Shown here piece after piece: positions 8,689-21,500 of a DNA stretch of 64,000 nucleotides (position 1 is its first letter; each line of letters starts with the position of its first letter). The notes below the pieces were generated by a model. The model did no database searches and was not told where the DNA came from. It worked only from the letters and a program-made list of their open reading frames with translations. The position numbers and the translations under genes were made by a program. Origin of the DNA: G965232465 sp965232465 (GTDB lineage: Bacteria; Pseudomonadota; Alphaproteobacteria; JAQWUY01); the NCBI GenBank assembly GCA_965232465.1, contig OZ246977.1, positions 2,356,001 through 2,420,000 on the forward strand, written 5' to 3'.

Positions 8689-10005
8689 TTATAGTTTGCC
8701 TTCGTCTTCAAATACTTCGATCCAATCTTCAACCAAAGAGTCTAGGGCTTGCTTAGCCGTACCTCGTCCAGCCACAATATAGTTATGTAACCGTTCTTGC
8801 ATAGGTAGTAATAGGTCTGCAAATGCAGGTTCTGCCCAGAAATCTTTTACAATCGCCATAGAATCTGTAAAGGCTTGTGCATATGGTTGACTGCTGGTAA
8901 AGCCGGGGGCATCGACAACCGCTTTTAATGCAGAAAATCCACCAGCCTCATACCATTTTTGTTGAATATCTGGCTGTGCAAACCACTTGATATATTCAAG
9001 GGCAGCATCTTGCTTGTCAGAGTATGATACAACAGAAATACCTTGTCCACCCAATTGTGCAAATTGACCATTAGGTCCTTTTGGATTGGCAAAGTATCCA
9101 GTCTTACCACCACCCACATTGGCATCGACTTCTACACCGGGCCAAATGAAAGCAAAGTTCATTTGTAGTGCCACTTGACCAGACTTGTACGCATCGATGG
9201 CATCGCCCATGTACCAGTTCGAAGATCCAGGGGGTGTAGATGTATCGTACAACTCTTTATAAAACTCCAAACCTGCAACCGCACCATCAGAGTTTACCCA
9301 ACCCTCCATGTCATAGGCTTTGTTCGGATTATTATATTCAAAACCATAGTTATACAACACATTGGTTGCCCCCATAGTAATACCTTCGGATCCCCGCTCG
9401 GTATAAATCGCCGCACCGTATACTGTTTTACCATCTATTTCCCGTCCTTGGAAGAACTGAGCAATGTCTTTTAATTCTTCAAGGGATTGTGGCACGCCTA
9501 ATTCCCGCCCATATTTGGCTTTGTACGCTTCACGAATGTCTGGACGGGCAAACCAATCTTTCCGATATGTCCAACCCACTACATCCGCAAACGCAGGCAA
9601 CGCCCAATAGTTTGGTGTACCTTTTGGCCATTCTGAATACCCTGTTACCGTTGCAGGGATAAAATCTGACATGCTAATGCCTTCTTTATCAAAGAAATCA
9701 TTTAGCTTTACATAATGACCACTTTCGGCACCACCCCCAATCCATTGGCTGTCACCAATCATTAAATCACATAACTTACCCCCAGAATTTAATTCATTTA
9801 ACATACGATCGGCAAAGTTCGTCCATGGCACAAACTCAAAGCTCATATTATGCCCCGATTTTTGTTCGAAATCTTTACTTAATTCAACTAGGGCATTTGC
9901 GGGATCCCAAGATGCCCAACACAAAGTTAGGTCTTCTGCAGCAACACTGGTATACATAGCAGATCCCATTGCTATCCCAGTAAGTATTGATAGATGTTTT
10001 TTCAT
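8689..10005 (-). CDS. Sugar/polyol ABC transporter substrate-binding protein
   Basis: A family 1 extracellular solute-binding protein of 438 residues. It has a signal peptide with AAA-free cleavage near SVAAED, then LTLCWASWDPANALVELSK, the two-lobe periplasmic binding fold, and late motifs such as YIKWFAQPDIQQKWYEAGG. It captures the substrate in the periplasm and hands it to the two permeases. It is the first gene of the operon, with GGAGAG nine bases before the ATG, and is transcribed away from the LacI-type regulator. The substrate cannot be read from sequence; linkage to dihydroxyacetone kinase suggests a polyol, triose or related sugar. Confidence 0.92.
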   Translation of the reverse strand: MKKHLSILTGIAMGSAMYTSVAAEDLTLCWASWDPANALVELSKDFEQKSGHNMSFEFVPWTNFADRMLNELNSGGKLCDLMIGDSQWIGGGAESGHYVKLNDFFDKEGISMSDFIPATVTGYSEWPKGTPNYWALPAFADVVGWTYRKDWFARPDIREAYKAKYGRELGVPQSLEELKDIAQFFQGREIDGKTVYGAAIYTERGSEGITMGATNVLYNYGFEYNNPNKAYDMEGWVNSDGAVAGLEFYKELYDTSTPPGSSNWYMGDAIDAYKSGQVALQMNFAFIWPGVEVDANVGGGKTGYFANPKGPNGQFAQLGGQGISVVSYSDKQDAALEYIKWFAQPDIQQKWYEAGGFSALKAVVDAPGFTSSQPYAQAFTDSMAIVKDFWAEPAFADLLLPMQERLHNYIVAGRGTAKQALDSLVEDWIEVFEDEGKL

Positions 10006-10280
10006 AAGTATCTCTCCTTCATATGATATGTTGATAACATTCTACTTCAATTACAAATATTGTATTTGATATTCGTGCGTCTTTTCACTATATTTTTACT
10101 AAAAAAGTTTTAAATTTTTTGATAATTTATCGCTTTTTATTCAAAAATGATACACGCACATTATTACTGTATTTAGATTTATATCGTTTGTCAACCCTTT
10201 TTCTTGATTTTTAAAAAAAATGTGATATATCATAATGTAATCAAGACAAATTATGTTTAAAAATCAAGAAAGATATAGGT
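10006..10280. promoter_or_regulatory. Divergent promoter region of ABC operon and LacI-type gene
   Basis: This 275-base gap separates two divergent genes. A perfect 10-base palindrome TGATATATCA lies at 10223-10232. A candidate promoter for the regulator consists of TTGATT at 10204-10209 and TATCAT at 10228-10233, spacing 18, so the palindrome overlaps the -10 box. That is a sensible operator position for an autoregulated LacI-family repressor. The binding-operon promoter is less clear. Confidence 0.45.
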
Positions 10281-11306
10281 ATGCGTATTACAACAAAAGA
10301 TCTTGCGGAACACTTAGAACTAAGCCGTGCTACCGTAGACAGAGTTTTGAATAAACGGGGTGGGGTCAGTGACAAAACTGTACAAAAAGTATTGTCCGCA
10401 GTGGAAGAACTGGGGTTTAAACGCAATACATTTGCCTCAAATCTAGCCCGTAACAAAATTTATCGTTTTTTGTTTTTATTACCCGATCATCATGGGGAGT
10501 TCGTTACTGAAATTAGCAAAGAAATTAAAGAATTATCAGCATCATTTAAAGCTGATAATATCGATATTTCGCTTAAACTTTTCTCTATTGATAACCGTAA
10601 TGAAACGCTGAAACTTTTATCAGAAATCACCTCTGAATCATGTGATGGTGTGGCCATTATGTCCCCCGATTCGCCTCGTATTCGTGATGCACTATCTCGT
10701 TTAGAAGAAAGTGGCGTAAGTGTCGTCAGATTTATATCTGGAAAAAGTGTTGATTCTGTTGGCATCGATAACTACTCAGCTGGGGCAACTGCTGCACGCT
10801 TATTGGGGAATTTTTGTAAACCACACACAGGTCATATCCTTGTGGTATCCGAAGATATTAAATCAGGGGACAGTGTAAAACGCAGAAATGGTTTTGATAA
10901 TACAATGCAATCTTACTTCCCTAATTTAAAGATATTACCCACTGTGGAAACCTATAATGATTCCAACAAAACTACACAAATATTTTCTAATATAAATGAA
11001 AATAACTATAACATAGTTGGAATTTATATATTGGGGCATGAGGCCGCTCATGTACTTACGACAATAAATCAGTATGAAAAATTCAAAAATACCATAATAG
11101 TAGCACATGAAAACACCCCAACCACCATAGATAACTTAAAACAAGGCACCATAGATGCCCTAGTAACACATCGCACCATAGATGTATTATTTAACACCAT
11201 CAAATTATTAAAAGAACAATGCGATAACAGTCAAGACTTGGATGCAATAAAGGATATTAATATTGAAATCTTGCTAAAAGAAAACTTACCTATAAAGAAT
11301 AATTAA
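10281..11306 (+). CDS. LacI-family transcriptional regulator
   Basis: A 341-residue repressor. The N-terminal helix-turn-helix reads TTKDLAEHLELSRATVDRVLN, followed by the hinge KTVQKVLSAVEELGFKRN typical of LacI proteins, then a periplasmic-binding-like effector domain (about residues 65-330) with GVAIMSPDSPRI and GIDNYSAGATAARLL. It most likely senses the sugar or polyol imported by the divergent operon and controls that operon. LacI members with ATVDRVLN rather than ATVSRVLN are known in other sugar systems. Codon use is more AT-rich toward the 3' end. Confidence 0.92.
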   Translation: MRITTKDLAEHLELSRATVDRVLNKRGGVSDKTVQKVLSAVEELGFKRNTFASNLARNKIYRFLFLLPDHHGEFVTEISKEIKELSASFKADNIDISLKLFSIDNRNETLKLLSEITSESCDGVAIMSPDSPRIRDALSRLEESGVSVVRFISGKSVDSVGIDNYSAGATAARLLGNFCKPHTGHILVVSEDIKSGDSVKRRNGFDNTMQSYFPNLKILPTVETYNDSNKTTQIFSNINENNYNIVGIYILGHEAAHVLTTINQYEKFKNTIIVAHENTPTTIDNLKQGTIDALVTHRTIDVLFNTIKLLKEQCDNSQDLDAIKDINIEILLKENLPIKNN

Positions 11307-11427
11307 AAAAAAGCCTGTACTATATTTGTGATGTTCATAAATAAAATATGTTATGTTAGGTATCTATGCTAGCCCCTAATATAAGGTGCAGTTAAATATA
11401 TAATTCCCGATTTTTAAGGACACACAT

Positions 11428-12303
11428 ATGCACACACATTTTCTGACTTTGATTCACCCACAAGGTTTATCCGATACGGACGATAGTATACAGCACGCTT
11501 TGGATATAATCGCATATAATGGGGCGACGCATGCGTATACTGTCCGCCTATCAGATACGGCAATGGATATTTTATTTACATATACAGGGGCGGGTTTTTC
11601 GGTATCAGATCTACGCCCCATAGTGGATTGTGGAATCGGATTGATTGCCCATCGTCCCAAAAAAATATTTGTATCCGATATGGATTCCACCATAATTGCC
11701 CATGAAACACTGGACGAAGTCGCCAATTATTTGGGATTGGGCGAAAAAATATCCAAAATTACCACTCGTACCATGATGGGGGAATTAAACTTCGAATCGT
11801 CCCTGTGTGAAAGGGTGCGATTGTTGGCAGGCAAGCCCCACAACGCCTTTGATGTGATACACCAAAGACTGGATATAAATGCCGGGGCACATACCACTTT
11901 ACGCACCTTAAAAAAACAAGGTATCAAAACCGCTTTGGTGTCAGGGGGATTTGATACCACCGTAAATTTGGTGGCACAGAAACTGGGATTTGATTATGGA
12001 TATGCCAATACATTGGCGGTGCATAATGGCAAAATTACGGGCTATCTTATGGGGGATATTGTAGGGGCAAAAACCAAACAACACATTTTGTCTGCGTTGT
12101 GTGCAAAATATAACACAACCCCTGATTTTGCCATTGCCATTGGCGATGGTGCAAATGATATACCCATGATACGAATGGCGGGTATGGGCATCGGATATAT
12201 GGGCAAACCGATTGTACAAGCACAAGCGGATTTTCAAATCAATCTGACCGATTTGACCAGTGTTTTATACTTTATGGGGATTAAGCAAATGGATTTTTGC
12301 TAA
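11428..12303 (+). CDS. serB: Phosphoserine phosphatase
   Basis: The last step of serine synthesis: it hydrolyses O-phosphoserine to serine. It is a HAD-superfamily enzyme of 291 residues with the nucleophile motif VSDMDSTIIAHETLDE (DxDST), a lysine/serine motif near LVSGGFD, and the acidic motif AIGDGANDIPMI. The first 85 residues form a less conserved N-terminal domain, as in other proteobacterial SerB proteins. It stands alone between the LacI-type gene and the giant adhesin. The ATG at 11428 follows AAGGACACAC. Confidence 0.95.
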   Translation: MHTHFLTLIHPQGLSDTDDSIQHALDIIAYNGATHAYTVRLSDTAMDILFTYTGAGFSVSDLRPIVDCGIGLIAHRPKKIFVSDMDSTIIAHETLDEVANYLGLGEKISKITTRTMMGELNFESSLCERVRLLAGKPHNAFDVIHQRLDINAGAHTTLRTLKKQGIKTALVSGGFDTTVNLVAQKLGFDYGYANTLAVHNGKITGYLMGDIVGAKTKQHILSALCAKYNTTPDFAIAIGDGANDIPMIRMAGMGIGYMGKPIVQAQADFQINLTDLTSVLYFMGIKQMDFC

Positions 12304-12367
12304 GTATATATATTTTACATGCATGCTTGACCACATTCTCCCGCTTTTTCCCTATACATACAACTTG

Positions 12368-12376
12368 TGATATAAT
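12368..12376 (+). promoter_or_regulatory. Extended -10 promoter of the giant adhesin
   Basis: TGATATAAT matches the extended -10 consensus TGnTATAAT exactly, with TATAAT at 12371-12376. No good -35 is present at 17 bases, which is normal for extended -10 promoters. The predicted transcript would start near 12383 and carry a leader of about 210 bases including the A14 tract. Confidence 0.6.
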
Positions 12377-12399
12377 TTGATAATATTTTTTACTACTTG

Positions 12400-12413
12400 A
12401 AAAAAAAAAAAAA
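12400..12413 (+). repeat. A14 homopolymer in the adhesin leader
   Basis: Fourteen consecutive A residues lie about 20 bases downstream of the predicted transcription start and 179 bases before the adhesin ATG. Tracts this long are prone to length change by polymerase slippage. Confidence 0.9.
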
Positions 12414-12591
12414 TCTCTGTATACTTTATGGTGTGGTGCCTGTTGGGGCGTGTTTGAGTGCATGTTTTGGGGCACCTTGTAGGGGGTTATATCAGGTATC
12501 TTTTTGGGGTATCGTTGCCCTTTGTGTCCACACTGTGTATAGGGCATGGTGTGGTGTTGGTTTGGTTTATGTATCATTAAGGATAAAACAC

Positions 12592-15500
12592 ATGCACATC
12601 AAAAAATCTTTACTTGCAACGGCTAGTGTTATTGTACTGGCATATGCGACACCTGTATTCACCGATGATACGGACAAGGTGGTAACTGCCACGGGGAATA
12701 TGTTTATCGATACGATTAACAAAAGGGGTATTTTTGAATGGATAAGTGGCGGGGTCGGCTATACAGATAAAACCCTAAATTGGGATATTACGGCTTTTAG
12801 CAATCTGTCAGAGACAAAAGACACAGTTACATATGTGCAAACTTCTTATAATCGTCAAAAGTCAGTGAATCGATTAAACTTGGGGTTGGGCTATCGCAAG
12901 CGTATTGATACGACAGCTGACCCGTTAATTGTTGGGGTAAATGCGTTTTTTGATAGCAAGGATGGGACGAAAGATATACTTACTTTTAAGGCATCGGACA
13001 CCTTCCAACGGTTTAGTGTGGGGGCGGAACTGAAAACCGCACAATTTGACATGGCGGCAAACCTATATCGTCGCATTGGTAATAATATTATCGATGATAA
13101 AAAGGTATTACAAGGCTGGGATATAACGGCTAAGGGCAGTATGCCCCGTTATGAGCAAGTGTCTGTGGGGGTAAATACCTATAGATTCGACGGGGTTGGG
13201 GATACGGTTGTTAAGGGCAATAAACTGATTGCCGAATTTACCCCCAATGCGATGGTAACAGTACGCGGGGAATATGACAAGCCTAGTGGCAAATCGGCAC
13301 AGACCGATATATCGGTCGATTTTAAATTGGCATTTGGTAAAAGTATTCAAGACCAATTAAAATCTGCCTCTGTATCGGGTACAGATAGCGTATGGCACAA
13401 ACGCTATGACAAGGTGGAAAGGCACTATGATATTAAAACAGCGGAGGTACAGGAGGCACAATCCGCCCCCACATTAGGCACCGCTATCAGCAGTACAGAT
13501 TTGGCAACAAACAAAATTAGTGGGGGCGATGGTACAGCGGAAACATCCGCATACACCCTCCAGAATGGTGAACAATACGATGTTGAGGACTTTGTTGGCG
13601 ACATTCCCGATACCCTTAAAACCACAGGCGGGGTGATTGATCCGACTAAAGTTACGGTAAAGGTGGAACAAGTCGATGGCGATGGGGAAAAAGGCAAGGA
13701 CTATGAACTGTACGCTAGCGATGGTACGGTTATAAGTTTATCGGAAATTACTGCAGATAGTAAATTCACAGATATAGCGGGGGGCAAAGCCGCCACCTTA
13801 AAACTTACATACAGTGCCAGTGGATTTGAAGATCGGGTTGTATTCGTAAAGGCAATAGCCATCAGCCAAATCGGTAGCGTCCTATCCGATTCGGATAAAG
13901 TGAGTAACACTATTACAGGGGGGGATGGCAGCAGCCAAGCCACTGCGTATACTTTAACCAATGCACAGACATATGATGTTAAAACCTTTATTGGCACTGT
14001 GCCGACCGGGGTAACGCCGACAGTTACAGCAGAAAGGGTTTCAGGCACCAGTGGTACGGACTTTCAGTTTAAAAATGGGGGATCAGATGTTACTGTTGGC
14101 AATGCAACCTACACCAGTACACTGGAAGATAAGGCGGGTGCGGGTGCAGCGGTGATCAAATTGACATATAGTGCGGCGGATTTTACCGATCGGGTTGTAT
14201 ATGTTCAGACCAATGGTGCGTTTGCAGGTAGTTTGACGATGGCAGATTTTGTTATCCCGTATGCAGCTGGGACTGCGACGGTAAGCAGTGCCGATATACT
14301 GGGTAAATTAACCGTATCCGGCAGCCAAACACAAAAATCCGATTGGACAATTAAGAGCCTAGCAGATACAGATAGCCATGCAAACCTTGCCATTGATTCG
14401 GGTGGAAAGAGTATGACCATATCAGGGACCATATCCACCAAAACAACTGTAACTGCTGTATTCGAACATCCTGAGTATGCGGATCAGACCAAAACCTTCG
14501 AACTGTCCACAGGTACGGGTACATTGGGGGGAACGCCTACGGGATTATCGGGTAAATGGGGCAAAACTTTTACCGTGGATTATAAGGTAAAGGATTCTGA
14601 TACGGTCGGGGATGTTATGGTACCCTTTGATACAAGTGCGGATTTCACCTTTTCTATTGTTACGGGTAATGTGCCAAGTGATGCACCGTCGGGGACAAAA
14701 GCAACCACGACCGGTATCCTTGACACATCAAAAACAGCTATTAACGCCAGTACTGGGGCGATTGATGGGACGGCACTGACCAAATCGGGTGACCTGTTGG
14801 TAAAAATTGTGCGGAAAGCCAAAGGGGGATTGCCCGAACTCACAGCATATGAAAATATCACGGTGAATAAGCAAGTACTGGGTACGGATGTAACGACAAT
14901 CCCGACCATATCAAATGGTGGGGACAATACATGGAAAACCGGCAATGCCAAGTTTGACCTAACCTATAGCAATTTACCGGGTGGTCTGGCGGCGAATGCG
15001 TTTACATGGGGTGTTGCCAAAAAGTCAGGGGCAGAACCCAGTGGCACATTAGCCATCGACAGCGATGGTAAAATCAGTGGGGCAACCTCCGCCGGTACAG
15101 TGGTGATTACCTTGACCGCCAAGGGGGATAAATACAGTGGCAGCTTGACTTTAGCCGACTTTGCCATTGCCAAGCAAACGGGGACAGATACCCTAAGCAT
15201 GGCGGATCTTGTCATATCGTATGAGTCTGGGGATAGTGATAGAACAGTTACCACCGCTGAGATATTTGGGCAATTATCTGTATCCAGCACAGGTACGGCA
15301 CAAACGCAAGCATCGCAATGGACATTGGTAAGTGTTGCCGATACGGATAACAATGGCGATCTTGCGGTAACTGGGGGCGGCAAGACCCTAACCATATCCG
15401 GTGAGATCACCACCAAAACCACCGTAACCGCCGTATTATCACACCCTGCGTATGCGAATAAGACCGTTGCACTTGCATTGTCGACGGAGCCATGGAAGAT

Positions 15501-18500
15501 AAGTACAGGGGGGCGTACTGGGTCAGGAAAATGGGGTAAATCATATACTACGGATTATAAGATAAAATCTCCTATTGGGGGTCAAACATTTAAAATATCT
15601 GACAACGATTTCACCTTTTCGATTGTGGCCGCCGGGGGTGATGATGGCAGTGGCAAAACCCAAACCACATCAGGTATTCTCGATACATCAAAAACAGCGA
15701 TTAACGCCAGTACCGGGGTGATTGATGGGTCAGCACTGACCAAATCGGGAACCTTATTAGTAAAAATTGTCCGCAAAGCAAAAGGAAGTATAGATGCGGT
15801 TACGGAATATCAAAACTTTACGGTTAGCAAACAAGATAGCAGCGACCACCCCAGCTTTGCGGTTACTGCCGGGGCTATTGCATGGAACGCCAATAGCCAA
15901 ACCGTTTCGTATACGGAAAATGCCAACAAACCTGCGGGCATCAGTGCTAGTCCCACATACACCTTGACAGCATCGGGGACAACAGCGGGGGTTACCTCAG
16001 GGGCGAATGCTATCACCGTAGCGTCGAGCGATGGTAAGATTGGCAAAACCACTAAGGGTGGGGTGGTAAAAGTGTTGGTTACCTATCCCGCCAACGATAA
16101 GTATGAAACGATTACCAAAAATATCGATGTCACTGTCAATAAGCAAGCGGGTACAGGGGCATTGACTATGGGGGCTATTGTGATACCGTTTGGGGCAAGT
16201 GACAGCAGCAAACCGGTAACTGCTGCCATCATAACAGATAAATTAACTGTCCCCAGTAGTTTAGGGGTAAAATCGGATTGGACCTTAACAGGGCTAAGCA
16301 AGAAAGATGCGAATAGTAATATTACCATTGATACAGGCGGCAAGAGCCTCACCATAAGCGGGGCTTTCACCACCAGTACAACGGTTACGGCTACTTTCGA
16401 AAGCGATAAATACGCCACTCGGATCGCTGATTTTGAACTGTCGACCGGTGCGGGGACATTAAGTTCTGGCACCCGTACAGGATCAGGAAAATGGGGGAAA
16501 ACCTTTACCACTAATTATAAGTTAAAAACTTCTGATACAGTGGGGGAGGTGTCCAGCACATTCAATCTTAATACAGATTTCACCTTTTCGATTGTGGCAC
16601 CTGGTACGGCTATAACGGGTTTCACATCGACCACTGATGGTCTTGTAAATGGTCAATTAACAGGGGCGATTGACGGCAAAACCGGGGCGATTTTTGGGAA
16701 CAAACTGACAAAATCAGGGAAATTGTTAATAAAAATTGTCCGTGCGGCAAGGGGCGGATTGCCCGCATTAACCACATATCAAAACTTTGATGTTAGCAAA
16801 CAGGTATTGGGTACAGATGTGACCACCCGTCCAGCGGTGACAACAGCGAGCAGTGAAGATGGCAAATGGAAAGCCAGTGGCGGTAAAATTAACCTACGTT
16901 ATACTCTGCCGGGCGCTACGACCCCATCGGATTATAGTTGGGGTGTCAAACCGGCAACATCAGGGGGGCCCAGCGGTACCTTAACGATTGATGCCAGCGG
17001 TGATATTAGTGGTGCAACCTCTGGCGGTACAGCGGAAATCACCATCACTGCAAAAAGTGATAATAAAAAGTATTCTGGGGCGATCCGTACAGTGGACTTC
17101 GCCATTAAAAAGCAAACAGTGGCGAACAATACCCTAACTGTGGCACCTCTTGTTGTAACATATGCACAGGGTACTAAAACGGTAACTGCGGCGGATATAC
17201 TGGGTAAATTATCCATAACAACAGGGAGTACCAAAAACGATTGGACTGTACAAAGCCTAGCGAATACGGATAGTAACACGAAAGTTACTGTTAATGGCAA
17301 GACCCTGAACATATCAGGGGCAATCCCCACCTCTACAACCATTACAGTTGTATTTGAAAGCACCAAATATACGGATGTGACAAAAACCTTTGAACTGTCG
17401 ACCCGGGCGGTGCAGGTGATTGATGGCACCCCGACGGGATTAAGCGGTAAATGGGGCAAGGGTATGGTGACCCCGGATTATAAATTAGACCTTACAGATC
17501 AAGGTCAATCCTTTGTTAAGGCAACGGATTATACCTTCTCAGTTGTGCCTAGTAGCGATGGGGGTAAAGGGGGTAAGGACGCCACCACTGCGGGTATTGT
17601 TACCAGTGGGCAAAATGCTATACATAACACCAAAACTGGTGCTATTGACAGCAGCAAGCTGATCAAATCGGGTAAGCTGCTGATAAAGATTGTACGGGCG
17701 GCAAAAGGTGCAGTCGCCGAGGCGACAGAATATGTCAACTTTGATGTCACCAAGCAAGTATTGGGGACGGATGTAACCACCGCCCCAGCGGTGGCAAAAG
17801 CAACCGGTGAAGATGGCAAATGGAAAGCCAGTGGCGGTAAAATTAACCTACATTATACTTTGCCGGGCGCTACGACCACATCGGAGTATAGTTGGGGTGT
17901 CAAACCGGCAACATCGGCGGGACCCAGCGGTACCTTAACGATTGATGCCAGCGGTGATATTAGTGGGGCAACATCGGGCGGTACAGCACAAATCACCATA
18001 ACCGCAAAAGACAACAACGCAAAATATAGCGGGTCGATGCGTACAGCGGACTTTACCATTGCCAAGCAAGTATTGGCGTCGGATGTAACCACCCGTCCAG
18101 CGGTGGCAACAGCGACCGGGGAAGATGGTAAGTGGAAGTCGAATACCGCTACCAAAATTGCCTTAAATTACACTTTACCGGGTGGTACAACCGCATCGGA
18201 GTATAGTTGGGCAATAGACAAAAAATCCGGGGCGGAACCCAGCGGTACCTTAGCCATTGACCAAACCAATGGGCATATTAGTGGGGCGACATCCGCTGGT
18301 ACGGCGGAAATCACCATTACTGCCAAAAGTGGTAACAAAAAATACTCTGGGTCGATTCGTACAGCGGACTTTACCATCGCCAAGCAAACGACAACAGATT
18401 CGTTGACGATGGCGGATCTTGTTATATCCTATGCGTCTGGGGATGGGAATAGAACGGTTAGCAGTGCTGAGATACTGGGGCAATTGTCTGTATCTGGGGG

Positions 18501-21500
18501 TCAAACCCAAAAATCTGAGTGGACACTGGTAAGTGTCGCTAATACAGATAATAATGGCGACCTTGCTGTTAGTGGTGCTGGCAAAACCCTGACCATATCC
18601 GATGCGATTACAACCAAGACGACTGTAACTGCGGTATTGGCACACCCTGCGTATGAAAATAAGCCTGTTCAGTTTGAATTGTCGACGGAGCCGTCGAAGA
18701 TAAGTACAAGCGGTCGTACTGGGTCGGGCAAGTGGGGAAAAACATACACCACAGATTATAAGTTAAGATCTTCGGTGGGGAGCGTAAACTTTGTAGCAAG
18801 CGATTATACCTTTTCGATTGTGGCAGCTGGCGGCGATGATGGCAGTGGCAAACCCCAAACCACCACTGGTATTGTTGATGGTAATGATTATACAGGGGCA
18901 ATTAACATCAGAACCGGGGCTATTACTGGAACCAAGTTAACCAAATCGGGGACCTTGCTGATAAAAATTGTCCGTGCCGCCAAAGGGACAGGGGCAGCAA
19001 GAGTAGATGCGGTTACGGAATATCAAAACTTTACGGTAAGTAAACAAGTGTTGGGAACGGATGTAACCACCGCCGCAGCGGTGGCAACAGCAACCAATGA
19101 GGATGGCAAATGGAAAGCGGATACTTCCACCAAGATTAATCTGAGTTATACCTTGCCGGGCGGGACAACCGCATCGCAATATAATTGGACGGTGGATAAG
19201 AAGGCAAGCGATGCCCCGGATGGGACACTAGCCGCTGATGGCAATGGTAATATCAGTGGGGCAACATCCGCTGGTACAGCGGAAATCACCCTTACTGCCA
19301 AGGGCGATAACCCGAAATACTCGGGGTCGATGCGAACAGCGGACTTTGCCATTGCCAAGCAAAGTCTTGCGGATAGTACTAAGCCGACAATTACCAGCAC
19401 AAACAGCAAATGGAAAGATAATGGGGGTAAAATCCCATTGGTATTTGCAGGATTGCCTAGTGGCACAGCGTTTGGGGATTACACTTGGACAGCGGCAGGT
19501 AAAACAGGCGATAGTCCCGATACAATTGCGGCGGGTTTAAAAGTCGAATCAGATGGTTTAACGGGGGCCACATCGGGCGGTACAGCAAGTATTACCATGA
19601 CCGCAAAAGCGAGCAACAAAAAATACAGTGGCAATGTGAACCTAGCGGACTTTACTATTGCCAAGCAACAGTCCAGCGACCACACGGGCTTTGCCGTATC
19701 TGCCACCGCTATTGCATGGGCAACCGCCAGTACAGCCGTATCCTATACAGAGGCAAACAAGCCTGCGGGTATTAGTGCCCCCACATACACGTTGATACAG
19801 GCGGGGACAACCGCCGGTACTTTGGCGGCGGATGGGCACGGTTCTGTGGAGGTGGCGTCTGCGGATGGCAAAATTGCAAAAACTGTGCGCGATGGGGTGG
19901 TAAAAGTGCGGCTTACATATGCGGCAAACAGCAAGTATGAAGCTATGACTAGGGATGTAAATGTAACCATCAATAAGCAAACAGCGACGGGGACGCTGAA
20001 GGTAACCAATCTGGATATAATTTATGTCTCCGGTACCAAAACGATACGAACCGCCGATGTGATAAACAATTTATCGATAACGGGGGGTACAAGTGTCAAA
20101 GGCGATTGGACCCTAAAAAGCCTGACAGATACGGATAGTCATGCGAACCTTGCCATTGATTCGGGTGGCAAGAGTATGACCCTATCGGGTCCCATTGGGG
20201 CGGGGACAACGGTTAGTGCGGTGTTTGAGAGCGTTAAATATACGGATACAACCGCCAGTTTTGAAGTGTTCACCAGCTTAGGGACATTGAGTACAGGCAC
20301 CCGCACCGGATCCGGCAAGTGGGGACAAAAATATAGCACAGATTACAAGTTAAACACTGCTGATTTGGGCGAAACATTTACCACAGGTGCCAGTGGCGAT
20401 TTCACATTTTCCATTGTCCCCAGCAATAATGGGGATGCAGGCACCGGGCTGACACCCACCACCGCAGGGATTGTTGCCATTGGGCAAACGGCGATTGACA
20501 GCAAGACCGGGGATATCGAAGGGACAAAACTGACCAAAGGGGGGACACTGTTGGTAAAAATAGTCCGTGCGGCAAAAGGGGGATTACCCATACTGACCGA
20601 ATATCAAAACTTTACTGTGGCTAAGCACAATGCGGATGACCACAAAGACTTTGTGGTACTTGCCTCTGGCATAAAGTGGGCGGCGGCGAGTACAGATGTC
20701 ATATATGCAGCGGCAAACCCGCCTGCGGGTATTGGCACCGCCACATATACACTGATGAATACGGGGACAACCGCCGGTACTTTGGCGGGGGCTGTGGGGT
20801 CTGTGGCGGTGGCGTCGAGCAATGGTGCCATTGCAAAAACCGTTCGCAGCGGGGTGGTAAAAGTTAAGGTTACCTATGCGGCAAACGATAAATATGAACA
20901 AATTATCAGAAATGTAAATGTGCCGATTCAACGGCAAGCGGCACCGGATGTATCGGGACATACGGTTACCTACACAGCCGCCGCATGGGGCAATGTAGTT
21001 ACCCCAACACATACCGGCATGCCACAGGTGGCGGGAACAGATGTATACACCCCCACATATACACGCAAATCATCGACAAATGGGGGTAGTGGTGTAGTAA
21101 ATATAGAAGGTATAGTGGAACTTAATGGTACTATATCAAGAACCAAAAATTCCGGCACCATAACCGTAACAGTTGCATATCCCCAAAATGTACGCTATGA
21201 AGCGGCAACTGCACAAGATGTAACCGTAACAGTACAGCGACAATCACAAGATGCAAAGGTTAAAACAGGACATACCACTTGGAGTACAGGCAGAAATGGT
21301 ACCCCGATATTTCATGGTGAAGGTCTTATCAGTATTTACGATGCATTAGAAAATATCGACGGTGATATCTTTACCCAGAAGCATGTTTCTATAACTGTCG
21401 AAGATGCAGCGACTGGTTTATCATCTGGTGCAAGATATAGTAATTCTGCTGCTTCTATAACAAATACTGATTATGCATTCGCATTCAATTTCCCAGCATC

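Noticed and set aside
12397..12591. N-terminal extension of the giant adhesin from a TTG
   Set aside because: The 65 residues are rich in Cys/Gly/Val with no signal or family match, and a good ribosome binding site sits before the ATG at 12592. The short adhesin starts at the same place.
13425..21161. Long minus-strand open frames under the adhesin repeats
   Set aside because: They repeat with the module period, are rich in Val/Ala/Pro, and have no start signals. They are a by-product of the repetitive GC-rich coding strand.
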